A stretch of DNA of 64,000 nt from Photobacterium sp. CCB-ST2H9 (GTDB lineage Bacteria; Pseudomonadota; Gammaproteobacteria; Enterobacterales; Vibrionaceae). The notes below the pieces were generated by a model. That model made no database searches, was not told where the DNA came from, and saw only the letters and a program-made list of their open reading frames with translations. A program made the translations under genes and the position numbers. Shown here one piece after another: positions 1 to 7,742 of the stretch. Location of the stretch: positions 1,798,001-1,862,000 of the forward strand of contig NZ_CP100425.1 of the NCBI RefSeq assembly GCF_023151555.2, in the 5' to 3' direction. Positions within the stretch are counted from its first letter, which is position 1, and the number at the start of each line of letters is the position of its first letter.

Positions 1-62
1 GGTGGGCATTGCTATAGCGACCGGATAGCCTCAGCAAGGCTTCTGAAGTTAGGAGTAAAAAA

Positions 63-1106
63 ATGAATAAATGGTCTTCAATGATGACCGGCGGTGTGTT
101 CGCCATGTCGCTTGTTTCCAGTGCGGCGCTGGCAGCAGACAATGAACTGTATTTCTATAATTGGTCTGAGTATATCCCGGCTGACGTGCTGGAAGACTTT
201 ACCAAAGAAACCGGTATCAAAGTGATTTACTCGACCTACGAGTCGAATGAATCAATGTACGCAAAATTGAAGACCTATGGTTCTGGCTATGATCTGGTTG
301 TGCCTTCAACTTATTACGTCTCTAAGATGCGTGATGAAGGCATGCTGCACAAGATTGACAAATCAAAGCTGAGTCATTTTAAAGACCTGGATTCAAACTT
401 CCTGAATAAGCCTTTTGATCCGAATAACGACTACTCTATCCCCTACATTTGGGGTGCAACCGGCATCGGTGTGAATACTGATACGGTCAATAAGGACGAA
501 ATCAAAGGCTGGAGTAATTTCTGGGACAGCAAATGGCAAGGCCAGCTGATGATGATGGACGATGCGCGTGAGTTCTTCCATATCGCATTACGTAAGCTGG
601 GCTACTCAGCCAATACCAAGAATCCGGAAGAAATTAAAGCAGCATATGAAGAGTTGAAAAAGCTGATGCCAAACGTATTGCTTTTTAACTCAGATTTTCC
701 GGCAAACCCATATATGGCTGGCGAAACCTCTCTGGGTATGCTGTGGAATGGTTCAGCCTATATGGCTCGCCAGGAAGGTGCACCCATTGAAATCATCTGG
801 CCGAAAGAAGGTGCGATCTTCTGGATGGACAGCCTGGCGATTCCGGCTGGTGCGAAGAATGTTGAAGCAGCCCATAAAATGATCGACTTTCTGCTCAAGC
901 CAGAAAATGCAGCGAAAATTGCGCTTGAAATCGGTTATCCGACCCCGGTCGCAGCAGCAAAAGACAAACTGCCCAAATCCTTTGTCGACAACCCTAGTGT
1001 TTACCCGCCACAGGAAGTGCTGGATGCCGGTGAATGGCAAGACAGTGTCGGTGATGCTGTCACCCTCTATGAAGAATACTTCCAGAAGCTGAAAGCTGGT
1101 CAGTAA
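63..1106 (+). CDS. potD: Spermidine/putrescine ABC transporter periplasmic binding protein PotD
   Basis: This is the periplasmic polyamine receptor that hands spermidine or putrescine to the PotABC membrane importer. The 347-residue protein opens with a Sec signal peptide (hydrophobic core ending in SSAALA, about residue 24) and then the family start LYFYNWSEYIP. The segments VIYSTYESNESMYAKLKTY, PFDPNNDYSIPYIWGATGIGV and the C-terminal YEEYFQKLKAG closely match E. coli PotD as remembered. Length is normal. The start is backed by AGGAG eight bases upstream, and a strong terminator follows the stop. The short spacing from the window edge suggests it is the last gene of a pot operon that lies outside the window, or a second tandem potD copy as in Vibrio; which cannot be told here. 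Confidence 0.95.
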   Translation: MNKWSSMMTGGVFAMSLVSSAALAADNELYFYNWSEYIPADVLEDFTKETGIKVIYSTYESNESMYAKLKTYGSGYDLVVPSTYYVSKMRDEGMLHKIDKSKLSHFKDLDSNFLNKPFDPNNDYSIPYIWGATGIGVNTDTVNKDEIKGWSNFWDSKWQGQLMMMDDAREFFHIALRKLGYSANTKNPEEIKAAYEELKKLMPNVLLFNSDFPANPYMAGETSLGMLWNGSAYMARQEGAPIEIIWPKEGAIFWMDSLAIPAGAKNVEAAHKMIDFLLKPENAAKIALEIGYPTPVAAAKDKLPKSFVDNPSVYPPQEVLDAGEWQDSVGDAVTLYEEYFQKLKAGQ

Positions 1107-1112
1107 GGTTTA

Positions 1113-1137
1113 AGGCGCCGAAAACGGCGCCTTTTTT
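1113..1137 (+). terminator. Intrinsic terminator of potD
   Basis: An 8-bp GC-rich inverted repeat (AGGCGCCG / CGGCGCCT) with an AAAA loop is followed by a run of T. It starts seven bases after the potD stop codon. Confidence 0.9.
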
Positions 1138-1143
1138 GTCAGG

Positions 1144-1866
1144 TTAAACAGAATCAGCTGCCAGTAACTCTTCAACCAGCTGCGGCACAATTTGAGATGC
1201 GGGCCCGTAGCGCTTTTCCTCAAACTCACTCTCGATAATACTCGGTTCCAGATTTAACTCGATGGTATGAGCACCATGCATTGCAGCCTCATGTACAAAT
1301 CCGGCTGCCGGATATACAGAGCCAGATGTTCCGATGGCAATAAAGAGATCAGCTTCAGTCAACGCGGCATAAATCTTATCCATGCCTTGCGGCATTTCAC
1401 CAAACCAAACCACATTTGGTCGTAAAGGTGCCGGAATCTGACAACAGTGGCAGCAATCATCCAAAGAAATATCGCCGCTCCAGTCAATCGTCTGCCCACT
1501 CTGACTGCACTGTGCTTTCAGTAATTCACCATGCATGTGAATGACTTGATGACTGCCAGCCAATTCATGCAGATTATCAATATTTTGCGTCACAACCGTA
1601 ACCTTGCCATCCAGCTCTTGTTCCAGACGTGCAAGCGCGATATGAGCCGCATTCGGCTTTACCGTTCCGCTTTCTAACTGCCTGCGGCGTTGGTTATAAA
1701 ATGACTGAACTAAAACCGGGTCTTTCTGGTAACCTTCCGGAGTTGCAACATCTTCAATACGGTGGTTTTCCCAAAGTCCGTCCTGATCCCGAAAAGTTTT
1801 GATGCCAGACTCAGCCGAAATCCCTGCTCCAGTGAGAATGACAATGTTTCGATAGGGAAAATGCAT
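1144..1866 (-). CDS. cobB: NAD-dependent protein deacylase CobB (class III sirtuin)
   Basis: CobB removes acetyl and succinyl groups from lysines using NAD+, for example on acetyl-CoA synthetase. Visible motifs are the NAD-binding [10 protein letters not shown] (about residues 13-22), the QNID motif, the catalytic His in HMHGE (H112) and the CHCC half of the zinc site. The first half of the zinc site is CSQS, with only one Cys, which as remembered is also so in enteric CobB. The Y-x-x-R pair in FYNQRR (Y57, R60) is the class III signature that lets the pocket accept succinyl-lysine. At 240 residues it is the short form without the N-terminal extension of the long E. coli isoform. AAGGT precedes the ATG. 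It is convergent with potD. Confidence 0.93.
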   Translation of the reverse strand: MHFPYRNIVILTGAGISAESGIKTFRDQDGLWENHRIEDVATPEGYQKDPVLVQSFYNQRRRQLESGTVKPNAAHIALARLEQELDGKVTVVTQNIDNLHELAGSHQVIHMHGELLKAQCSQSGQTIDWSGDISLDDCCHCCQIPAPLRPNVVWFGEMPQGMDKIYAALTEADLFIAIGTSGSVYPAAGFVHEAAMHGAHTIELNLEPSIIESEFEEKRYGPASQIVPQLVEELLAADSV

Positions 1867-2251
1867 CTTACCTTGCCTTTGTTCATTTTTCTTTCAGTTA
1901 TACCATCGACTGACAACGAATATAATGCCCTTCCTATCAGACCATGGTCTTATAGTGAGAGCATATTGTATGAATGCAATGTTTTAGTGTGTTGAATTTT
2001 AATACCACCAACAAGTTATAGTGCATTAGATGCAGATCAAAATTCTTACAATTCAGACCGCGTTATTTTTCCCAAGACAGCTCAAAAAATCCGCAACGTG
2101 GCAACCAATGCTCTGAATATACTTGTGAAATCAACAGAATCATTCCCTAACAAAGCTTTGAGCTTAATTGAGAAAAGTTTTCACAACCTCAGCAAGATTT
2201 TGAGCTCTCGTCTATGCTTCTGAAGTATCACAAAACAATGGAGTGATAAAA
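1867..2251. other. Intergenic region between divergent cobB and the outer-membrane barrel gene
   Basis: This AT-rich stretch of 385 bases between divergent genes must hold both promoters. I see no convincing paired -35/-10 boxes, no strong hairpin and no small ORF with a good ribosome binding site. Confidence 0.4.
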
Positions 2252-2788
2252 ATGAAACAAAAAGCATTGGCATTATTGGTCTCAACGATGTTAGCCAGCC
2301 CGGCTGCACTTGCAGTAACCCTGGAAAAAGGTACGCAAGAGTTTGGTTTACAAGGTAGTTTGGACCTTGATTACATTGATGATTACCTGTTCATTTTAAA
2401 TACCTCTTACGGATACTTCCTGACTAACGATTGGGAACTGGGTGGCGTACTGGATGTCAATATGAGTGACAGTATGAAAACATTCCAGATTGGTATGTTC
2501 ACTGAGTACAACTTTACCAACTCCACCGATTGGGTACCCTACTTAGGTGCTGCAGCTCAGGTTGCAAACTTGTCTGCAAATGCTGATGAAGATGTCGATT
2601 TTGATATCGAAGATGTCACCGCCTTGAATATCAAACTGGCTGCTGGCCTGAAATATTTCATTAATCAACACGTTGCTCTCAGTGCTGAAGTGAACTACAA
2701 CATCGCAACAGATGATATCAATGTGACCAAAGACGGTGTGGAAGACAGTTTCACCCGGTTTATTTTCGGTACACGATTCTACTTCTGA
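2252..2788 (+). CDS. Small outer-membrane beta-barrel protein
   Basis: A 178-residue secreted protein. It has a signal peptide (KQKALALLVSTML, cleavage near PAALA) and then alternating polar/hydrophobic strands rich in Gly, Tyr and Asp. It ends in TRFIFGTRFYF, whose C-terminal Phe is the usual BAM insertion signal. The size fits an eight-stranded OmpX/OmpW-like barrel, but I cannot assign a named family. The start is taken at the ATG at 2252 because GGAG lies eight bases upstream and the signal peptide then begins MKQK; an in-frame GTG at 2243 would add three residues. Probably monocistronic, with a hairpin after the stop. Ligand unknown. Confidence 0.8.
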   Translation: MKQKALALLVSTMLASPAALAVTLEKGTQEFGLQGSLDLDYIDDYLFILNTSYGYFLTNDWELGGVLDVNMSDSMKTFQIGMFTEYNFTNSTDWVPYLGAAAQVANLSANADEDVDFDIEDVTALNIKLAAGLKYFINQHVALSAEVNYNIATDDINVTKDGVEDSFTRFIFGTRFYF

Positions 2789-2804
2789 AGATTTTCCCCT
2801 CTGA

Positions 2805-2831
2805 ATCAACGCCACTGAGTGTGGCGTTGAT
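2805..2831. terminator. Hairpin between convergent genes
   Basis: A perfect 11-bp inverted repeat (ATCAACGCCAC / GTGGCGTTGAT, five-base loop) lies between the barrel gene and the convergent YjbR-family gene. There is no long T run on either side, so it may be a weak terminator or an RNA 3'-end stabiliser. Confidence 0.55.
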
Positions 2832-2833
2832 GC

Positions 2834-3205
2834 TTACTTCAATTTCAACGTGTTTTGCTGCGCTTTACTTAATCCGCTGACAACCAGTTGATAGGATGCT
2901 GAAGCAAGCTGCTCTAACATGCCAGACTGGATCTGACCATCCATACGAACCGTTATCCAGTGTCTCTTATTCATATGGTATCCGGGGGTAATGGAGGGGA
3001 ACTCTCCCACCAAAAATTCCACATCTGCCGGCGTTGCCTTCACGGTCAGAACGGGGATATTTTCCCTCACAGCAACCCAGGCAAACATCTTCCCGGCCAC
3101 TTTATAAACCGTTGGCTCAGGCCCAAATGGATAATCAATCACTGCACCAGGCTGGCTCAAAAGGTGCTGGTCAATGAAAGCAGCCCAATCATTTGTACTT
3201 TTCAT
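2834..3205 (-). CDS. MmcQ/YjbR family protein
   Basis: The 123-residue protein fits the MmcQ/YjbR (DUF419) family of small CyaY-like-fold proteins, some described as DNA-binding. Family traits seen are the central YKVAGKMFAWV segment, VLTVKATPADVEFLV and the late PGYHMNKRHWITVRMDG motif, followed by an amphipathic helix with SYQLVVSGL. The start is placed at the ATG at 3205, which has GGAGG eight bases upstream. A longer in-frame reading to 3244 lacks a good ribosome binding site. The cellular role is unknown. It is divergent from mltD and convergent with the outer-membrane barrel gene. Confidence 0.82.
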   Translation of the reverse strand: MKSTNDWAAFIDQHLLSQPGAVIDYPFGPEPTVYKVAGKMFAWVAVRENIPVLTVKATPADVEFLVGEFPSITPGYHMNKRHWITVRMDGQIQSGMLEQLASASYQLVVSGLSKAQQNTLKLK

Positions 3206-3337
3206 TCCCACATCCTCCGCAAAGAAATACAACAACCGTATCAAAACTCAGACAGTTTGCATAAAGCTGTCTTGCTATACCTGAAAAGTTCCACAAAAAA
3301 ATGCTGGCTCAATGTGAACTAGGTAAGCAGGTCTGTT

Positions 3338-4537
3338 ATGAAATATGCGATGCCGTTGTTAGTGTTGTCATTCCAGTTACTGACCGGGTGCGAAAGCTTG
3401 TCAGTGACAAACACAGAAACAGTGAATCAAGAAGAACAAACCTTACTGCAATTGGCTCTGAATCATGCGCATTGTCAGATTAATCACGATGTGATTGAAG
3501 GACGCTATCTTGCGACGGGTTTGCCCGCAGATTACACTCCACCTTCCCTGCCCGAATTATCGTTGATGAAAGAAGCCAGTTTATGGGACAGATTTGCAAG
3601 AGAGAGCAACATTAACGTCCCCAATGACCGTCGTGTCAAATATTACCGGAACTGGTACCTTCAACGCCCTTTGCACATTAAAACAGTCTCCCAACGCGCC
3701 GAACCTTTTCTCTATTATCTGTATGAGAATGTTAAAGCACGACACTTGCCGGTTGAATTAGCTTTATTGCCTTTTATTGAAAGCGCGTTTGACCCTTACG
3801 CATACTCACATCAGGGCGCAGCAGGACTTTGGCAAATGACCAGAGCAACCGGAAAATCTTTTGGCCTTCGAATCAACAATGAATATGACGGACGGCTGGA
3901 TATTGTGGCATCAACCAACGCCGCACTGGATTTGCTTGAATATCTGTATGACAGATTCAACGGTAACTGGCTTCATGCAATTGCTGCCTATAACAGCGGA
4001 GAAAGCCGGGTACGTAAAGCGATACGACAAAATAAGAAACTGGGTAAACCAACAGATTTCTGGGCATTAGATCTCCCGAAAGAAACAGCACATTACGTTC
4101 CGAAGTTACTCGCACTCAGCCAGCTACTAAAGGAACAGCATCAGTTCAGTATGCCACTCGCCTTCATTCCCAACAGACGGGTCATGACAACAATCACAGT
4201 CACACACCAAATGCCGCTGAAGCAGATTGCTGAAGATGCCGGTATGTCCGGAAAGACGCTGAGCCTGTTCAATCCGGCTTATGCTGCAGGGCTGACGCTC
4301 CAGCGCGAAGAAAGCACTTTGCTGATACCACGCAAGCAACTGGAGCACTTTTTTCAGCAGTCAGACGTCTTGCAATACATCAAACAAAAGTACAGCATTC
4401 ATCATATTGAGCCGGGTGACTCGCTTTACCAGCTGGCGACACTGAACAACACTTCAATCGGCACCCTCAAACAAATCAATCAACTGGCGAGCAGCAAAAT
4501 CCATGCAGGTCAGCGCTTGTTGATTCCAATCCCCTAG
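3338..4537 (+). CDS. mltD: Membrane-bound lytic murein transglycosylase D (MltD-like)
   Basis: A lipoprotein enzyme that cleaves the MurNAc-GlcNAc bond of peptidoglycan, making 1,6-anhydromuropeptides. The N-terminus has a lipobox LTGC (Cys18). The SLT domain spans about residues 115-260: the catalytic Glu is E148 in LPFIESAFDP, followed by SHQGAAGLWQM and the AAYNSGESRVRKAI motif. One clear LysM repeat ends the protein (HHIEPGDSLYQLA to AGQRLLIP), and a degenerate LysM-like stretch lies before it (TVTHQMPLKQIAEDAGMS). At 399 residues it is shorter than E. coli MltD (about 450), consistent with fewer LysM units. It is divergent from the YjbR-family gene. Confidence 0.9.
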   Translation: MKYAMPLLVLSFQLLTGCESLSVTNTETVNQEEQTLLQLALNHAHCQINHDVIEGRYLATGLPADYTPPSLPELSLMKEASLWDRFARESNINVPNDRRVKYYRNWYLQRPLHIKTVSQRAEPFLYYLYENVKARHLPVELALLPFIESAFDPYAYSHQGAAGLWQMTRATGKSFGLRINNEYDGRLDIVASTNAALDLLEYLYDRFNGNWLHAIAAYNSGESRVRKAIRQNKKLGKPTDFWALDLPKETAHYVPKLLALSQLLKEQHQFSMPLAFIPNRRVMTTITVTHQMPLKQIAEDAGMSGKTLSLFNPAYAAGLTLQREESTLLIPRKQLEHFFQQSDVLQYIKQKYSIHHIEPGDSLYQLATLNNTSIGTLKQINQLASSKIHAGQRLLIPIP

Positions 4538-4592
4538 TTGAGAAGTCTCTGAATCATCAGCTAAAGCCACATATTTTCATGATGCGGAAGGG

Positions 4593-4940
4593 TTACTTCG
4601 GTGACCCTTCACTCGTGAATGTCTCACTGGTCATTGCCTCGCTGGTAACTGTCCCATTCTGAATGACATTCCAGTCAGGTTCAGCAGCAGATTTCAGCAC
4701 ACTGCCGACTTGATTCAGAAGTTTAATATCCGTTTGGTTATGAGATAAAGCCAGACCGACAATCACGCCTGCAAGCAAGCAAACCGGGGCGATCAGGCTC
4801 CGGATTGCCATCAGACTACTCAGGGCGACAACCATGAGGATCGTCGCGATATACAGATGCCCTGAAAACTGAGAAAAAAACGCGATGTAGACAGCAACCG
4901 CCTGGATCAGGCCACCGAGAATTAACAAGGAAATTGTCAT
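4593..4940 (-). CDS. Hypothetical inner-membrane protein
   Basis: A 115-residue protein with three hydrophobic helices in its first 70 residues (TISLLILGGLIQAVAVYIAF, YIATILMVVALSSLMAI, LIAPVCLLAGVIVGLAL) and a soluble Ser/Thr/Glu-rich C-terminal tail. No family is recognised. It is convergent with mltD, and its stop codon falls inside a hairpin at 4587-4610 (stem with one G-U pair, UUCG loop) that could end mltD transcription, although no T run follows. Confidence 0.55.
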   Translation of the reverse strand: MTISLLILGGLIQAVAVYIAFFSQFSGHLYIATILMVVALSSLMAIRSLIAPVCLLAGVIVGLALSHNQTDIKLLNQVGSVLKSAAEPDWNVIQNGTVTSEAMTSETFTSEGSPK

Positions 4941-5096
4941 TTTTTCACCACGATTGGTACTTTATTGTGCTGTTTTCAGTGAGTATAGACACAGGACTGA
5001 CGTTTGTGGTGATCAACAGAAGTCACTTATATGAATTGATTCAGTGTTGCAAATTTGTTTTTCTTTCGTGTCAAATATGTTCTTGCATTCCTGGAC

Positions 5097-5102
5097 TATA
5101 CT
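5097..5102 (+). promoter_or_regulatory. Possible -10 element for the 36-residue membrane protein gene
   Basis: A good -10 hexamer (TATACT) lies about 90 bases before the small ORF start. No convincing -35 box is found at 16-18 bases, so confidence is low. Confidence 0.3.
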
Positions 5103-5189
5103 GAAAATAAAAGAAAAGCTGTGCTGCCTGGAGGGAGAACAGTCACAGGACAGAATAGAACAACGATAAAATAGCAGGAGGGTATGTCC

Positions 5190-5300
5190 ATGAATCATCA
5201 CGACGAAATGATTGTCCCCAGTACATTCGGGTTAATTGGCAGAATTGAAATTGCTGCCGCCTGCATTCTGGTCGCCGGATTATTTTTAATGCTTGTTTGA
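5190..5300 (+). CDS. Small single-pass membrane protein (36 aa)
   Basis: A short ORF with a near-perfect Shine-Dalgarno (AGGAGGG at 5176-5182) seven bases before the ATG at 5190; an ATG at 5184 is too close to it. The peptide starts MNHHDEMIVPSTFG, then has a hydrophobic helix (EIAAACILVAGLFLMLV) that runs to the stop. A -10-like box lies upstream and a 12-bp hairpin downstream, so it looks like a complete transcription unit. I do not recognise a family. The soluble head carries two His, an Asp and a Glu. Coding is inferred from the ribosome binding site and the transmembrane pattern. Confidence 0.6.
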   Translation: MNHHDEMIVPSTFGLIGRIEIAAACILVAGLFLMLV

Positions 5301-5350
5301 AACAGGAAGTCTCGCGTTCGGACAAAAAAGAAAATGAAATGAGAAATGAT

Positions 5351-5386
5351 AGGGTGCTCAGCCTCAGATAAAGCTGAGCACCCTTT
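5351..5386 (+). terminator. Hairpin after the 36-residue protein gene
   Basis: A perfect 12-bp inverted repeat (AGGGTGCTCAGC / GCTGAGCACCCT) with a ten-base loop. Only a short T stretch follows (TTTCG), so it is a probable but not classic terminator. Confidence 0.6.
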
Positions 5387-5627
5387 CGAATGCAGTTTCC
5401 CTACCGCTTATAGTCTCTGGCCTCTTCTACACGTCCAGATCAAGGATGGAGAACATTCCCCAAATGGTCGGGAATCATACATGAGTATGTCATCAGTTGC
5501 ATCACTTTTGTGCTAACTTCGGAGACATGTCTTTTTTCTGACACATTCACCATCTGGCTAGACCATTTGCTCTGAAATTATCGGTTAAACTACCCGGATT
5601 ACGATGATCTAAGGTAGTTCCAACTCA
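5387..5627. other. Intergenic region before the DUF3581 gene
   Basis: No ORF with a ribosome binding site, no strong repeat and no hairpin is apparent. It presumably holds the promoter of the downstream gene. Confidence 0.35.
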
Positions 5628-6338
5628 ATGTTTCTAAATTCTTACTTCGCTGAACAAAACGGTAGTTATTCTTTTTCTCGTGAACAAGCCAGCCACTTTG
5701 CCAAAAGAGTTGCCGGTGACTTTAACCCGATTCACGATGCTGACAACAAGCGCTTTTGTGTTCCTGGCGACCTGCTCTTTTCCGTGATGCTGGCAAAAAC
5801 TGGATTAAGCCAGAAGATGCGTGTGGAATTTGCCGGAATGATCACCGATGGTATCGCACTGACTATCAACACCAAGTCAGCAACCGATCTGTCACTGGTC
5901 GACGACAAAGGAAAAGAATACCTGCATGTGATCCGTGATGGTGAGATTACCCACAATACAAAACTGATCGAAACAGTCACCCAAAACTATGTGAAATTCT
6001 CCGGGATGAACTTTCCGCATATCATGGTGCCACTCATGGAGTCTGAACAGGTGATGATCAACCCTGTCCGTCCACTGGTGATCTACGAAAGCATGGAGTT
6101 AGAATTTTCACGTCTGGATCTGGATGCTCCTCAAGTCGAACTGACTGACTCCATCATCGAAACCGACGGCAAGCGTGGCAGCGTCACACTAGCCTTCAGC
6201 TTTAAAGAAAATGGTGAAGTGGTTGGCGAAGGCAGAAAGAAAATGCTGATGAGCGGCCTGAAACCATATTCTCAGGAAGACATTAACGATCTGGTTGATC
6301 GCTTTAATGCCCGTAAAGCCGCATACCTGGCTGCATAA
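5628..6338 (+). CDS. DUF3581 family protein with a hotdog-like N-terminus
   Basis: The 236-residue protein matches the DUF3581 family of Vibrio and relatives as remembered. No signal peptide or membrane helix is seen. The N-terminal segment FSREQASHFAKRVAGDFNPIHDADNKRFCVPGDLLFSVML resembles the hydratase motif of MaoC-type hotdog enzymes (G-D-x-N-P-I-H-x-D), including the Asp and His that do dehydration chemistry there. A second half (MELEFSRLDLDAPQVEL to GEVVGEGRKKMLM) is compatible with another hotdog strand set. The enzymatic reading is inference; the family has no firm function that I know of. It appears monocistronic with its own terminator. Confidence 0.8.
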   Translation: MFLNSYFAEQNGSYSFSREQASHFAKRVAGDFNPIHDADNKRFCVPGDLLFSVMLAKTGLSQKMRVEFAGMITDGIALTINTKSATDLSLVDDKGKEYLHVIRDGEITHNTKLIETVTQNYVKFSGMNFPHIMVPLMESEQVMINPVRPLVIYESMELEFSRLDLDAPQVELTDSIIETDGKRGSVTLAFSFKENGEVVGEGRKKMLMSGLKPYSQEDINDLVDRFNARKAAYLAA

Positions 6339-6357
6339 TTCGTTTCATCAGACTCAG

Positions 6358-6393
6358 GTGTCCAGATTGTCTTGCTCAATTCTGGACACTTTT
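6358..6393 (+). terminator. Intrinsic terminator of the DUF3581 gene
   Basis: A 9-bp perfect stem (GTGTCCAGA / TCTGGACAC), extended inside by TTG/CAA, is followed by a TTTT-rich tail. Confidence 0.75.
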
Positions 6394-6445
6394 GTCTTTC
6401 CCTGCTAAATTCCCGTCACTTATCCCACAAAATGAAGGACACACG

Positions 6446-6496
6446 ATGATTGTATTCAAAACCCGCCGGGCACAGAACATGGTAAAGAGTCAGTAA
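6446..6496 (+). CDS. Possible 16-residue leader ORF upstream of rsgA
   Basis: A minimal ORF with AAGGA six bases before its ATG encodes MIVFKTRRAQNMVKSQ. It lies about 140 bases before the rsgA-like start. It could be a leader peptide or chance; nothing else supports it. Confidence 0.25.
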   Translation: MIVFKTRRAQNMVKSQ

Positions 6497-6634
6497 GCGA
6501 AAGAGTCCACTGAAACCCACTCCGCTTCTGCCCTTCCCGCTTGTCTTGCCCGGTTCATTCTGACCGGGGCCGTATTGCCCCTGAATAATTTCTAATTTCA
6601 GACAATGGCGCTTTGCGTCAGGGGTCAACACATC

Positions 6635-7693
6635 ATGACAACACTTATTTCTCAACCCATACACGCTTTACAGGAACTGGGCTGGAAACCTTACTTTCAA
6701 CAACAACTTTCCCTGCAAGAATGGGAAACATGTAAACCTGCACGTGTCAGTGCCGTCCATAAGAGCCGTATTGATGTTCTTACCGAACAAGGCCTGTTAT
6801 CGCTGCCCATGCTACCGGCAATGCCGGCACTCGCCGTGGGAGACTGGCTTTTAGTTTCAGAAACCAACGCCTATATGCGCTTACTTGATCGTTATTCGCG
6901 CTTTCAGCGAAAAGCTGCCGGCAGTAAGGTGGCTGAGCAACTAATCGCCAGCAATATCGATACTGTATTTATCGTCTGTTCACTCAATCAAGATTTCAAT
7001 CTGAGCCGAATTGAACGTTATCTTGCTTTAGCGCATCAAGCCGGTGTTGAGCCTGTCATCGTGCTGTCGAAAGCCGACTGTGTTGAAGACCCGGCACCAT
7101 TCATGGAACAAGTCCGTCAGCTTGACAGCATGCTCCTGATTGAAGCCGTGAATGGACTTGATCCGGACAGCGTTGCCAAATTGTCAGCCTGGTGCGGCAA
7201 AGGAAAAACAATCGCTTTTCTCGGTTCATCTGGCGCCGGTAAATCAACACTGGTCAATACACTGTTATCTGCAAACGCTCAGTTAACGGGAAGTATTCGT
7301 GAAGATGACAGTAAGGGACGTCACACGACAACAGCCCGTTCCCTGCATCTTATGGCTGAGGGCGGTTTGCTTCTGGATACACCGGGTATGCGAGAGCTTC
7401 AGCTGGCAGACTGCAGTGAAGGTCTTTCCGTAACGTTTAATGATATTGAAGCACTTGCGGAAACATGCCGCTTCAGCGACTGTTCACATCGTCAGGAACC
7501 CGGCTGTGCGGTACAGGAAGCCATTATCAATGGCGATCTGGATGAGCGACGGCTGCGGAACTACCACAAACTGAACAGAGAAATTGCATTCAACTCTGCA
7601 TCCATTGCGGAGAAACGTGCAAAAGCGAAACAGATTGGCCGCTACCACCACGCGATACAGACAAGCAACCGAAAACATAAAAACCGAGTATAA
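6635..7693 (+). CDS. rsgA: RsgA-type circularly permuted ribosome-biogenesis GTPase
   Basis: RsgA-family GTPases help late maturation of the 30S ribosomal subunit. The motif order is permuted as expected: an OB-like N-terminal region, the G4 motif SKAD, then the P-loop GSSGAGKST, the threonines of G2 in GRHTTTARSLH, and G3 DTPGM. The C-terminal zinc motif C-x4-C-x-H-x5-C is intact (CRFSDCSHRQEPGC), followed by a basic helix ending RKHKNRV. The start at 6635 has AGGGGT nine bases upstream. The N-terminal half is divergent from classic RsgA, so this may be the second paralogue found in many Vibrionaceae rather than the main rsgA. The next gene is convergent. Confidence 0.88.
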   Translation: MTTLISQPIHALQELGWKPYFQQQLSLQEWETCKPARVSAVHKSRIDVLTEQGLLSLPMLPAMPALAVGDWLLVSETNAYMRLLDRYSRFQRKAAGSKVAEQLIASNIDTVFIVCSLNQDFNLSRIERYLALAHQAGVEPVIVLSKADCVEDPAPFMEQVRQLDSMLLIEAVNGLDPDSVAKLSAWCGKGKTIAFLGSSGAGKSTLVNTLLSANAQLTGSIREDDSKGRHTTTARSLHLMAEGGLLLDTPGMRELQLADCSEGLSVTFNDIEALAETCRFSDCSHRQEPGCAVQEAIINGDLDERRLRNYHKLNREIAFNSASIAEKRAKAKQIGRYHHAIQTSNRKHKNRV

Positions 7694-7695
7694 AC

Positions 7696-7726
7696 AAAAA
7701 GCCCTCCGGAAACGGAGGGCTTATTT
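7696..7726. terminator. Bidirectional intrinsic terminator
   Basis: GCCCTCCG / CGGAGGGC with a GAAA loop is flanked by AAAAA on one side and TTATTTT on the other. It serves both rsgA and the convergent BCCT transporter gene. Confidence 0.9.
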
Positions 7727-7742
7727 TATGTAACACACTAAA

